Made by a program: the position numbers and the translations under genes. The notes under the pieces are model-generated. The model had not been told where the DNA came from. It worked only from the letters and a program-made list of their open reading frames with translations, and did no database searches. A stretch of DNA of 64,000 nt. Origin: Cryptomeria japonica (lineage: Eukaryota; Streptophyta; Pinopsida; Cupressales; Cupressaceae). The stretch spans positions 141,952,849-142,016,848 of the forward strand of contig NC_081410.1 of NCBI RefSeq assembly GCF_030272615.1. The letters run 5' to 3'. Of the stretch, positions 11,704-23,145 are shown piece by piece (position 1 is the stretch's first letter; the number at the start of each line of letters is the position of its first letter).

Positions 11704-12058
11704 GTATTAAATGTAGAGTCGCCACCTCCTAAGAGGAATAATATCTTTTACTAATTTTTCGGGCTCCCTCTTCCATCAGGGTCTGAAGTGAAATCACTAG
11801 AAATTTTGAATACTTCTTATCACAACTCCCTAGCAGAGTCACCAATCAGTTGGTTCCCAAAACCACAGATTGAAAAACCAAAAGACTTTCCAAATCCTGA
11901 AGTAGTCCAATCAGCCTTGGCCAACAAATAGGGATGGTCGAAGACCAAATCCCTTTGCACTTTAGACTCCACTGAACCTAGGTGGGTGTGCCTCTTCCTC
12001 TCAAGCACAAAAGAGTTGTATCTGCCAATGTTTTGATCACTACATCACCCACCTTCTG
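11704..12058 (-). other. Spacer between upstream ORF and gag of element I
   Basis: No coding domain was seen. Two short stretches on the minus strand, ggtggcgactctac (11727-11714) and ttggtgactctgctaggga (about 11844-11826), resemble PBS-like sequences of plant Ty3 elements. Neither is preceded by a clear LTR end, so I do not call a PBS. The 62-codon frame at 12008-11820 is unrecognised. Confidence 0.3.
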
Positions 12059-15000
12059 CTATACTCCTTGAAGCACTACGGGTTTTTGTGTATTTGGGGC
12101 TTTTGCCCATATAGAAAAGGCCTTAATGCTTAGATTTACCCCTAACCCATGTTCTCCAAAATCTTTTGTAAACATAGGGTCCTCTTGCCTCATACCTTGG
12201 TCTAGGAGAAAGACCTCCAAATCCCATCCTAGCACCATTAACATGCCACTTTTTGCCAGCAATTCTTTGCCCTCCTCAGGGGTGCACTTGATGTTCTCCT
12301 TGTCAAAATTTCTGATTTCTTCATCAAACAAATCCCTTAGCTTCTCTCTCAACCAAAAGGATTTGAAATCAGGGGTATTGACAAAATTATCATCAGCCAT
12401 GAATTGCTTGGAGGCACTTATTCTTTCATCATCCGTCTCTTCTTCAGGAATGGTGCTAGGGATGATTGCCCTGTTCATATCTATTAGGACCTTAGAAGCA
12501 TCATCTTCCTTGAATGTATCATGAGGGGGAGAGGGTGGTTGTCCACTTGTGTCAATTCCCTCAAGAACATATGCAAAATATGAGACTTTCACCTTTCCCC
12601 TCTCCGCCCTTCTTATTTCCTCAGTACTAGTAGGTTGCTTCTCTTCTTGAATATCTTGTTGTTGAGCACCTTGTGATGATTCTGCAATCAAAATTCCTTT
12701 CCCTTTGGACCTAGAAGTAGCTGCTGAGGTCTCAATAGGTTTCTCTTCAAACACTTGACCCTCCTCCCTAACCTTTTTTCTAGCCAATTCATTGGCTATT
12801 ATTGCATCAAACTTTCTAATTTTGCATGGCATTCATGCAAAGTCATTTTGAATGTTATAGAAAAATCCTAATAAGTTGGGGTCTCCTTCTCTTCTTTCTC
12901 TTTCCAATTTATTCAAGAATTCCCACTTCTTTCTTCTTTGGATAACTTCAGTAGGGAGGGAATTCCTAATTAGATCCTCCTTTTCATCATATGAGTGGAA
13001 GGAGCCCCTTGTTTTCAATTAATTAACCCTCATATCATTAATATATCCCTCTAGGTCAAAATGCCTTGCTAGGCCAACTTTCAGCCGATAGTTATTTACC
13101 AAAAAATCTTGCACTTTTTCCAAGGTGTCACACCCCACTCCAAACTCATTGTATACCGTGAACCTAGGGAGATCCTTTCCCTTTTTCTCAGTTTTGTCCT
13201 GATCCCTCTCCATCCACAACATCTGCCAAACAAATTCAATGAATACAAGCCTAAGAGAAACCACTACTAGTAGTACATGGGGTACTTGATCTCACACATA
13301 CACTTTGATCACTATACAATCTAAGTAGAAGAAGAAATCCCCAAAATTGTGAGAGAAGGCTCCCTCTAGGCATACAACATTCTTAGCTTTGCAATTCTCA
13401 ATTCTCAAAATTTTGATAATATCATGTGGTAGCCTAGGCAATGTGACTCCAAACATTAATAAGACCTTCATGATAAAATAATCAAAGAATTTATAGTAGT
13501 CAACATATCTTGACCCCTTATCCCAAATTTGGGTCCACCTCTGCACTGGCCATGCAACCTTATTCTTGGATCACAACTTGTGACTCTTAACTCATCATCC
13601 CAAACCACTCTATTCTAAAAAATAATTAAGTGGCACATTAGAGAATAGTGTTTGAAATCCAAATCTACCTTTCAATTGCTTGCTTTAATATGTCCCTCAT
13701 GAATCTTATCTTGAATAATGGTAGAAAAATCATAAAGTTCATTGGTGGATTGATGTTGGATTTTCAAGGCTATCATCATGAAATCCATGGGCATAAAAGT
13801 TAACCTTCAATCCACACCTAAAACTTGGCACAATGCATAATATGTTTTGTTGAAATAATGCTCAAAACAATTCAGACTAAAAGGCTCCTTTTCAGACGAC
13901 ATAAGGTAATTTTGATCATTTTTGTACAATCTCTTCATGAAAAAGGGCAATACATTTTGCCTATATTTATCCCTTTTATTAAGGTATTCTCTTTTCAATC
14001 TTTCTCTGTCTATGCCCTTAAGGGCAATCCCATCCAAGCCAAAACATTCCATGATTGCCTTGTGAGACACATTGACTTAGATATAGCTAGTGGCAGTTCT
14101 CATAGTGAAACTCTATGGATGATACCCTTTACCAAGCTCTCTAATCAGCATGGGCTCAACAAACACAATGTGAACCACTAGTTTGCCCAAGTTCAGGTTT
14201 CAGGGGTTCGATACTGGGACTGGCTTGTCCCTATTCCCATAAAAGTAATAAAATATGTCCCAACGCCTTTCATGGTATAGGCATCCTTGCAGCCAACCTC
14301 CTTGTCACTGAATGTTGTTTTTCATGTTTCTTGCATGGTTGAGCCATGGAATAGCTTAGGGAGGTCTTGGTGGAGACTTCTAGTCTCCCTTGTTTGTCTT
14401 TGTGCCAACTCCTCCAATTTTTTCTCTACATCCCTCTACAATTATTTTGAAGTCATGGTTGGGATAAGAGGAGTGGTAGACCGTGCAGGTGGCTCTTGTT
14501 GAGCGGATGATAGTGCCTTCTTGGAAAGGGTGTGCTTGAGTTTTTTGGTGGCCCTAGAAGTAGCCTTCTTTGTAGGGGGCACCTTTTCCTTTTGTTCGTG
14601 AGGGGCCTCCTCTTGAGGGTCTAGTTCTTAGATAGGTGGGTTTGATCACTGGGATGGAGGGTTTTATGCAATGGGAGGAGCTTCAATAGATGATGTTTCT
14701 GCAGAGGTTTTGGGAGCGGCCTTTCTTCTCTTTTGGGTTGGCTTTCTAGTCTTTTGAACATGAGTTGGTTCCTCAAAAGGCTCTTTATCTAGGACTATGA
14801 GACTAGTCTTATTTGGTGCTATGTTTCTGTTGGCTTGAGAAAATTTTTCCTTTGGTGGGGAGTTGGATTATGCTTTTGTGGATGTCTGTGGGATGGCCTT
14901 GGGATTTGGCCCAATAGCAAGGGTATTTACCAATTCTGGCATGGGAGGAATCATATCAATTGGTATGGCATGAGTGGGGTGAACTCACAAAACTGGTTCC

Positions 15001-16056
15001 CACTTTTTGGTATGTCCTGACTTTTGCTGAAATCATACATTTTTTTTAAAATATAATGATTCAAGCTTTAAGAGGTCCCATTTGAAGTAATTAATTGAAG
15101 AGAGTTAAATCAAAGGCTCTTAGATCAAAATTTCTTGGATAGAACCTCTCTACTTCTAAATCATACTTGCAATGGAGTCTCCTTTGCATCTATCAAATGC
15201 TGATAAAAAACCAATTTTACATTAGCTTTTGGGGGGTCAAATTAATTCATTTAAATTTTTTTTAAAAAAAAGTATTTAGTCCTTATTATAAACTTTCCAA
15301 ATATTATAACTTTTAATATATTTAATTTCATTAATATATTTTTATTTTATTTCTTATGAATGTAGGTTTTTCACCGAACATGAACTTCTTTGTTCAATGC
15401 ATTGGGAAAAATAGTAAAAAAATTCAAAAAAATTCTGAAAAATATCTATGCACTAGGTATTGATGTTTTCTTTCTAACAAAAAAAAGAAAATTGAATTTT
15501 GATATATATAGAACAAGTTATGTGTTCAAACATACACCTATATCCAAATTATAATTAGTCGAACTTCAAAACTTAATAAAATAAAAAATATTCAACATAT
15601 CACTATCAAACCAAGTGCATGCCCTGGGTTTTGATGTTACAAACTAAAATTCAAAAGAATTAAGTTTTTATCATTTATAGAAAAAAATTATGCATTTCGG
15701 GATACACATCACTCTTAAAAAATGTTGTTTGTTGTAAACAACTACTTTTTGAGGGAGATGGAAAAATCAATAAAATTTTATTCAAAGAAATTTGCAAAAA
15801 ATATATTTAGAATCTACAAACAAGATGTTAAAAATCACTAGTTTATATCATCTTCAAATTCTTAATGGTTTAAAAGTTATAGGTGTTAGAAAGTGAAGGT
15901 TTTTTTAAAAATATTCGTCTAAGTGTCAAAGTTGGTCAAAAAGTGGGAACCAGTATTGTGAGTTCACCTAGTGATTTCTGTCATTGAGGAGCTTGTTCCT
16001 ATCTCATGAACCTTTTCAACAGATGGGGTGGTGGAATTCTTGACTTGGGTGGCCAT
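12059..16056 (-). pseudogene. Element I: decayed long ORF upstream of gag
   Basis: A long, heavily broken minus-strand frame begins at ATG 16056 (MATQVKNSTTPSVEKVHEI). It is interrupted by the inverted-repeat insertion at 14977-15969. It resumes with a Pro/Lys/Ala-rich stretch (THAIPIDMIPPMPEL, KVPPTKKATSRATKKLKH), continues at 14070-13807 (MSHKAIMECFGLDGIALKG), and runs in one phase from 13546 to 12059. The last part (12832-12059, 257 codons) is rich in Glu and Lys and ends near a SIKAFSIWAKAPNT segment. I recognise no domain. Some Tat/Ogre elements carry an extra ORF upstream of gag; position and strand fit that idea, but sequence identity cannot be claimed. Confidence 0.5.
14977..15969. 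mobile_element. Non-autonomous terminal-inverted-repeat element (MITE-like)
   Basis: The ends are inverted repeats of about 32 bases. The left end starts ggtgaactcacaaaactgg (14978) and reaches cactttttg. The right end is its complement (cagtattgtgagttcacc, ending at 15968) with one mismatch. Both sides are flanked by AGTG (14973-14976 and 15970-15973), a possible short target duplication. Removing the insert rejoins the minus-strand frame of the upstream ORF. The interior is AT-rich and non-coding, so it is a non-autonomous DNA transposon. The superfamily is unclear because the target duplication is short and uncertain. Confidence 0.75.
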
Positions 16057-16555
16057 CTTAAGCTTCTAGGGGAGTGAAAAAACTAAGAACTAATGCAAAC
16101 ACACGCTTTTACTAGAGAAATAGGGAACAAATTAAAAACTTTTCACGTACACACTCAAACTAGCATACAAAATTCAAATGAATGGCACAAACTTCACTTA
16201 CTGGTTTTCAGCAGAGTTCGTGTTGTTTGAAGAGTGCACTAGTTTGCTGCCTTTTTCTTCTTCGTTTCTCTGCAATAGCTCTGAAATCACTCTGGTCTCT
16301 TTTCAAATCAAAGGTGTGTAACAATGGCATTGAATTTTGCTTTTATGGCCCCTTCATGAATTGCCATTAATTCATTCGTGTATGACGAGGCTGGCCACTG
16401 GCCTTGAAATTTGAATTTCATTATTGATTCGTAGATGGACGGTTGAGATTGCACATTGATACACCTTGACTACTGACATGGCACCTACTATAACATCCTC
16501 AAACACCTTTGACTAATTTAGTTATAAAAAAACCCATATTCCTTTGCCTCTTGCT
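16057..16555. other. Non-coding stretch 5' of the upstream ORF
   Basis: Probably leader sequence of element I. I see no ORF with a domain, no LTR edge and no PBS. The short plus-strand frame at 16182-16370 has no recognisable feature. Confidence 0.3.
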
Positions 16556-17340
16556 CATGCAGGATAACGAGAGGCTTGAAATTCTCCCTTTTAGTTATCC
16601 CGCATAGTTCTATGTGACCTCTTGTTACCCATGCGAGATAATCCTTCTTTTGTTTTCACCTTGTTTTCTTATCCCGCATAACATATTTTCTTTTGCTTTC
16701 ATGTCCCTTATACACTTGTATCGTTTGCTCATATCACTAAGCGGGATAAGCTTGTTTCATCTTCTAAGGGCGCTTTCCTTATACCACACTAATGTATCTC
16801 AGTTTTCAATAGTCATGCGGGATAATCTCTTTCCTTAATAATAATACTTTTAGTTATCCCGCATGGTTGCACTTGGTTGCCTTTTAGGCCCGCGGGATAA
16901 GAATATTAACTCTTAACACCCACTGCATTATCCCGCACAATCCACATTTTTTTTTCTTATTTTATTTATTGTAGCCGCGCAACACTGTCATGCAGGATAA
17001 GAGACTTATTTTTATACCACATGCCCTTCTTATCCCACACATGTAACCCTTCAACTCCAAACTCACACATGATAAGCCTTGCCACTATTATCCTTCTTTT
17101 TTTGTTATCTCGCATGATGCTGGATGGTAACATGAAAATGTTGTGGGAATAATATTTTGTTTCTTATAGGCCTTTCCTTATCCCGCATGGGTAATCCCTC
17201 CTTTGTAAATGCAACGCGCGATAACACTTTATTTATAAAAGGCCTAAACCTTATCCTACATGGCATAATATTCAACATAATGACACCTGCGGGGTAAAAA
17301 GATTCAACACATCTTGCTTGGTTTTCTTATCCCATGTGGT
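16556..17340. repeat. Array of alternately oriented TTATCCCGCATG motifs
   Basis: About 20 copies of a 12-base motif occur over 785 bases, switching strand almost every time. Forward copies start near 16595, 16669, 16777, 16853, 16926, 17029, 17104, 17177, 17249 and 17327. Reverse copies (CATGCGGGATAA) start near 16556, 16631, 16739, 16814, 16890, 16989, 17066, 17140, 17215 and 17287. Neighbouring copies are 34-40 bases apart, with two gaps of about 63 and 70. The sequence between motifs is not conserved. Any adjacent pair can form a hairpin. There is no ORF, and I recognise no named repeat family. Confidence 0.8.
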
Positions 17341-17740
17341 AAGACACTAAGGCCAACATGTAAGTGAATCTTTTAAGCATGTGGAGATTTATGAAGGGGT
17401 AAAGTGGTTGTGACGCGGGGTATGACTAGGGTATTTTAAACTTGGAACTTAGGTGTTAGGGGTAAAATATGAAGCTTTGAAGTGGGTTATTAAAGTAACT
17501 GGTTTGATAGGGAAACCTAACATGCGGGGCTAGTAAACCTCTGACTTGGAACCCTTCTGATCATGACTTAAAACATGGACATTGACCATTGACAGACAAC
17601 TGCAAAATAAAACAAAGCCCGAGGAATACAAAGATAACCTTAGCAAATGTGAAACCCCTCAAAAACCCTAAAACCCTAGGCTTTAAAACACAAGAAAAGT
17701 ATCTGTAAAAGAGAAATTTTGACACCTCCAACAATTAATA
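17341..17740. other. Non-coding stretch before copia element C
   Basis: No ORF or repeat was recognised. aaaaccctaaaaccctagg near 17655-17680 contains two telo-box-like AAACCCTA units, too few for an interstitial telomere. The coding homology of copia element C starts abruptly at 17741, so a truncation junction lies about there. Confidence 0.4.
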
Positions 17741-18659
17741 TGCAAGGGATATTCTCAAGTTGAAGGGATAGATTTTGAAGAAACTTTTAGTCCAGTTGCA
17801 AGGCTTGAAGCAATCATAATGTTTTTAGCATTTTCAGCATACAAGGGATATAATGTATACCAAATGGATGTAAAATTTTCCTTCTTAAATGGAAATATTG
17901 AAGAATAGGTGTACATAGAGCAACCTGAAGGGTTTTAGTTGCACGAAGATGAGAAATCTGTTTGTAGGTTGAGAAAAGTATTATATGGGTTAAAACATGC
18001 ACCAAGGGCATGGTATTCTAGGTTGGACAAATACTTACATCGACAAGGATTCAAAAAGGGGAGTGATGATAGCAACTTATACATCAAAATAGAAGGTAAT
18101 CATAAGATCATAGTTGTGGTGTATGTAGATGACATTATATTTGGAAGTAAAAAGGATATCCTATGCAAGGAGTTTGCAGATCAGATGTAGTTTGAGTTTG
18201 AAATGTCTTTGCTTGGTGAGTTGTTATATTTTCTTGGTTTGCAAATTTGATAAAGGTATATTTATATCACAAACCAAGTATGCCAAAGATATGTTGAAGA
18301 AGTTTTAGATGGAGGACAACAAACCGGTTAGTACCCCCATGGTGACAGGATGCAAATTAAGTAAAGATCACGAGTCACCTAGTGTAGATCAGACCTTGTA
18401 TAGATCAATGATTGAAAGTCTATTGTACCTATCTGCCTCAAGGCCAAACATAGTTCAAGCAATGTGCATGGTTGCAAGATTCCAAGAAGCTCCTAAGCAA
18501 TCACATGTCAATGCAATGAGGAGAATATTCAAGTATCTGCAGGGAACACACAATTTTGGCTCATGGTATCCAAAGAAAGGAGATTTCATTTTAGAAGCCT
18601 ATACTGATATTGATTGGGCAAGATGTGTAGATGATAGGAAGAGCACCAATGGTGGAGCC
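17741..18659 (+). pseudogene. Element C: Ty1/copia reverse transcriptase and start of RNase H
   Basis: The frame opens with [20 protein letters not shown], a classic copia RT block. It continues through [18 protein letters not shown], a stop, VYIEQPEGF, a second stop, VCRLRKVLYGLKHAPRAW, YVDDIIFGS (near 18120) and PVSTPMVTGCKL. RNase H then starts with AYTDIDWA and DDRKSTNGG. Stops lie at 17908, 17938, 18188 and 18306, and a frameshift lies near 18250. The 5' half of the element is missing upstream of 17741. The reading frame is cut at the Gly-Gly-Ala codons by LTR D and resumes at 48812, where the RNase H continues. Confidence 0.92.
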
Positions 18660-18690
18660 TATTGACATTTGCATGAAGATTGCATTAATG

Positions 18691-18695
18691 ATATG
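18691..18695. repeat. Target-site duplication ATATG, left of element B
   Basis: ATATG at 18691-18695 is repeated at 45966-45970, directly outside the TG and CA ends of element B. This proves that the two ends, 27 kb apart, belong to one insertion. Confidence 0.9.
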
Positions 18696-19734
18696 TGTGA
18701 TGCTAAAGATGTGGTAAATAAAAAGGCATACACATATAATGAGACAATAAAACATAAATGAAAAGCTTAATTGAAAACTAGATTAAAAATGCAAACCATA
18801 AGCCTTCCTTGAAATGTCCCATTTTCCTCTATTCTTGAAGACCTTGAAGGTGTTGGATTGATTGGCTCTCAATGGAGTAATGACCTCCAAAGTGGCAACT
18901 CAAGAGTTGAGTAGCTACTTGATCATGATTGATTATGCAAATGATATAAAATACAATGCTGTGATTAATCCAAAATGCTAATTACTAGATGATTGAAATG
19001 AAAATGCCTATAGTAATGATGCTAAAACTATGAATGCAAGGGATCCTTATTGCTCCAAAATGAGGGATATTTATAGGAATTCCAATGCCAAAGATGAGGT
19101 GGCAAGAATCAATGATCCAGATCTGATTTGAAGATATCAAGGGCCAAGATTGAGGAAGTTGGAGAAGAGGTTGGAGGAAGGGACACTTGTCATCTCTGTG
19201 GTGACAAGTGTCAAGGAGCCTTGCTCATGAGAGGGCAAGTGTCCAAGGAAGGAGACATGCGGAAAAAGTTCCATGTGTCTCAAGGGAAGAATATCCACTC
19301 CATAGGAGGTTAGGATAAGGAGTTTAGGATGTGCAAGATAGGATAGGGCTAGTTAAACCCACGATTAGGTGGAATGGGTTAGGTTAGGGGATAGTTAGGT
19401 TAGGTGGTTAAAAGTTAGGAGCCATGTACTCATTTGAATTTAGAAATTGAAATAATTGGAAAATGATAATTAATCTCAACAAACTTGAGTTTGTTAATCT
19501 TAATTAGGGATTAGAAGAATTGATTTATATGGGGGGGAATTAATTAATTTAGAAATAATTAATCAAAGGGGGATATGAAATGAACTATATAAATAAATCA
19601 TGTAGATCTATTTACTAGTAGATGAATAGAGAAATTAATTAAATTGCTTGTGAATTCAATTAATTGGGAAGGGGAATTAATCAAATAATTGTGTATTTAA
19701 TTAACTATCTTCAAACCATTTTTAGGTGTATACA
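18696..19734 (-). repeat. Element B 3' LTR
   Basis: On the plus strand it starts TGTGATGCTAAAG and ends GTGTATACA; on the element strand this is TGTATACACC...AGCATCACA. It equals the 5' LTR in length. A TATA box (cctataaatatcc on the minus strand) lies at about 19065-19080. Confidence 0.92.
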
Positions 19735-19752
19735 TTTTGCCCCTCTTTGAAG
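19735..19752 (-). other. Element B polypurine tract
   Basis: The minus strand reads CTTCAAAGAGGGGCAAAA immediately before the LTR TG. Element A has the same tract at 33682-33696. It primes plus-strand DNA synthesis. Confidence 0.85.
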
Positions 19753-20309
19753 CAATGTGTGACAACGCATTGGTTCAAAGAAAACTTGATTGATGATGTT
19801 GCTGATATTGATTTTGATAGGATGCAGATTTGATCTTGATTTGATACGGATTTGGTTTCGATATGATATTGATTTGATTTTGAGATGATAAATCTCAATA
19901 TGATGCGGATTTGATGCGGTTTCGATCTTTGAGATGATAAATATCAATATGATGCCCCAGACGCTGACTGATAGATATTGATGCGAGGATGCCCCCTCGG
20001 AAGATGAATCAGATAATTTTTGAATGTTTTTGAATTTTTCGCGATTTTTTTTTTTAATTTTTGAAATTTTTTACGATTTTAAATGATTTTCCGATTTTTA
20101 GAGATTTTCAGAGTCGATCCGATTCATTTCCCGATACAAAAAATTGAAAACGTTGCCCTGCCAGGTTGATTAGTTGATTAGATGATTAAAAATTAGTGGA
20201 ATAAAAATTCCACTTAAATGTCCCATTGTGAGTTGAAAAAGGTGAATTCTTGTTACCACTCTTCATTTGTGCACTTCAGTTGTTTGAGAAAATTGCTCTG
20301 GAGGAAGGA
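19753..20309 (-). other. Element B 3' UTR next to PPT
   Basis: Non-coding; dominated by gatttgatnttgat repeats at 19790-19960 and a T-rich stretch at 20020-20100. It resembles 33420-33680 of element A and 3380-3600 of X, so it is a conserved 3' UTR module of these families. Confidence 0.65.
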
Positions 20310-23145
20310 ATGGTGACCCCGTACCACCAACATAGGTTCGAGCAAGTTTGGCGATATGAGGGTCCTCCGGCATATGGTCCACCGGTACGTACTTCAAGAA
20401 AACCCAACTTTGTTAATTTTTAGTTGATTTTTGAAAAAATTAGTTGTTTGCATAAAAAAAAAAATTAGTGTTTTCGCCAGATGGGTTGGGTAAAATTTTT
20501 CATTTTTGAGATGGGTTTTTCGATTTACGAAATGGGTTCGTAGGATTTTTTGAAAATTTTCATCGTGCATCCCAAAACAAATTTATTATGCATGCATTTA
20601 AAAAAAAAAAAAAAACAATTTTTGGATTAAAAATGTCGTGTTTTTTTGGGGGGTGGTGGGGGGGAGAGCCCAACTTAGATTTTTTTTTTTTTGGTTTTGT
20701 GATTTTTCGATTCTTTTTGTTTTTGGTTTTGTGATTTTTCGATTTTGGATGATTTTTTGATAATTTCGTGATTTTTGGAATTTATTTAATGATTTGTTTT
20801 TTGATTATTTGATGATTTTTGTGAGAATTTTAGCGTTTTTTCGATTTGGGTGACTTTGAGAAAATGATTTGATTTGCCGATTTTTTTTTGATGAATTGAT
20901 TTGATAAAGAGGTTGGGTTTGCTGTCAATTTGATTTGATTTTTTATTTTGATAGGGTAAGATTTGATTAGCTATCTAATTGATAAAATTAGATGCTCTTG
21001 ATTGATAAATTTGATGATCAGTTCTGATTATCTCGATGTACACGCGAGATGAGATAGGATTGATAATGACCTCATGATAGATGAACGTCATTGATAGGGG
21101 CCCAATGAGATCTGATAAAAATCTTAATTGAACAAGATAGACCGATAAATAGATAAATCAAGAAACTGATATGATGAAATGATTTGATTGCAGGAGAACT
21201 TTACTGTTCTCCAGTCTCGGGAGTGCTTCCCGAAGACATAGATGCTGACACCACACTTTAGCCAGGTGGAGCGAGACCACATTGGCAGGTGTGGTTTATC
21301 TTCCCTTCTCGACATGCCTCGGCCCTTGATAAACTGGGGATTATTGACAGCCTTAGCAAAGTGTTGGCATAGCGAGCACAACACTTTTCATTTGTCAATG
21401 GGCGAGATGACGGTGACACTTGAGAATGTCTACCGGATATTGCGCATCCCTGTGATGGGCGAGCTAGTGTATTATGATCTCAGCGAGCGGGGTGGGACTA
21501 ATGCACTTTGTTGAGTGTTCGAGGATGATGAGATAGGCGGATATGACATTGCGTGGCAGGAGATGTTAGAGCTAGGTTATGCCACATTACCCACTATTCT
21601 CGTCGGATTCATTGGAGGTTTCCTTTGTCCTGATCATAGGTCAAAGGGATTATCTGTTGGATGGGGTCATCTTCTTGAGCAGATGGTGACACAAGGGACC
21701 CAATTTGCATGGGGGTCATGCATGCTGGCGCACTTGTATCATGACCTGCACCGAGTTGTGTACCAGAGATCGACTGCATTATCAACAAGGGTGACCGTGC
21801 TTCAGATATGGGCTTGGGAGCACGTGCCTATCACATGACCATTAACTGATAGAGATAGACCTGTAGGCAGACCTTATGTTGATGGGTATCCAGGTATCAT
21901 TGTCCAGCGAAAGCTGGGCAAATTGGAGTACTGGCGACGAACCTTGGATGATTTGGATACCATACAGGGATTGTGATATTTGGCTCGAGGATGCAGTAGA
22001 GATGTTGTATGTATTCATGACGTGATATCTGATTGGATCGACACCCTATGTCATCAAGCGATTCTTTTGTATGAGGGTGTTGAGACAGTATGGCAGGATA
22101 TAGGGGATACCACAGGGTACAACTCATTATGCTCACAAGAGACTGGATGTGGCTACTTGGGGGCCTTCTATTTCATATGACCAGGCATGTGCAGAGTATC
22201 GATCATTGGGCCCATTGGATTGGGATTATCTTCCAGGTGTGATGGATAGTGGGATTACAAATGAGTACGTCATGAATTGTACTGTACACAGGTTTCCGAG
22301 GTTGACACGTCTGGGTGAGCCAAAGCCAATTTTAGATGAGGATGATGAGAGGCTATGACGCAAAGCTCCTAGATAATGGAGGGATGGTGGGGGAGGAGGA
22401 GGTGGAGGCGGAGATGGAGAAGGATACATAGGAGATGTAGGAGATCATGGTGCTGGAGATGATGATGGGGGAGATGGTCGAGTAGTGGCAGTGGTAGTGG
22501 TAGGTCCGCCAGGAGCTAACAGTTCTAGATCTCCTAGAGATGTATATATAGATTGGATGGCCTGGGTGGTCAGACGGAGGAGATCAGGTCCAGGGGATCA
22601 GGGGCATCAGGTCCCAGAGCAAGAATTTTCCTAGGTTGAGCAGGTACCTATGACAGTATCACAGGTTGAGCAGCCATAGGCAGAGGTACCTCGATGGATC
22701 TTCATTAGGATGTCGTCTCATCACCAGCAGGCTCAAATTACAGACTTACAGGCTCAGGTTCAGTAGCTAGAGAGTCGACTAGTAGAGAGGGACTCTCAGA
22801 TGTCCTAGCTAGAGGCTAAGATGGCTTCTCTCATAGTCGAGAGAGATACAACTAGGGATAGGTGTCAGCAGGCCGAGTCACAGGTACAATTATCAGGAGA
22901 GTCTATTTTAGGGAAGACTACCTTGAAGATGATGTGTCAGGGGATCCGAGAGGCTGAGTATTATAGGACCTTATACTTTACTATTGTTCCTGCTAATTGG
23001 AGGGCTCCAAGATTTTCACGGCTGAGCAGGAGATCAGGATAGAGCCAGACTGAGAGTCGAGGAGTGACAGAGCCACTTCAGAGAGATCCCCCAGATGGGG
23101 ACCCAGGTACAGGGGTGCCAATTGGTGTTACTATACCTGCCGCAT
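20310..23145 (+). pseudogene. Antisense plant-mobile-domain (PMD) ORF inside element B
   Basis: It is read on the strand opposite to B. Exon 1 (20310-20384) codes MVTPYHQHRFEQVWRYEGPP and ends at a GTACGT donor. A phase-0 intron of 809 bases ends in tgattgcag (21193). Exon 2 gives a start-proximal segment, a stop (21239), then HFSQVERDHIGRCGL, NTFHLSMGEMTVTLENVYRI and a LRIPVMG end. These are the signature blocks of the plant mobile (aminotransferase-like) domain. It continues through WGHLLEQMV, EYWRRTLDDLD and LGPLDWDYLPGVMD with stops (21512, 21836, 21975) and a frameshift near 22120. A Gly/Asp-rich region (22370-22500) and a Gln-rich coiled-coil-like tail (22690-22900) follow. The cellular role of such proteins is chromatin-related; here it is a transposon cargo gene, now broken. 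Confidence 0.75.

Noticed and set aside
11714-11850. Primer-binding sites for element I
   Set aside because: Two tggcgactct/tggtgactctgc-type strings exist, but neither follows an LTR end in CA, and a long ORF lies upstream on the same strand.
16182-16838. Short plus-strand frames across the motif array
   Set aside because: They run through the alternating TTATCCCGC motifs and show no protein features.
17655-17680. Interstitial telomere repeat
   Set aside because: Only two imperfect AAACCCTA units; equally likely a telo-box or chance.
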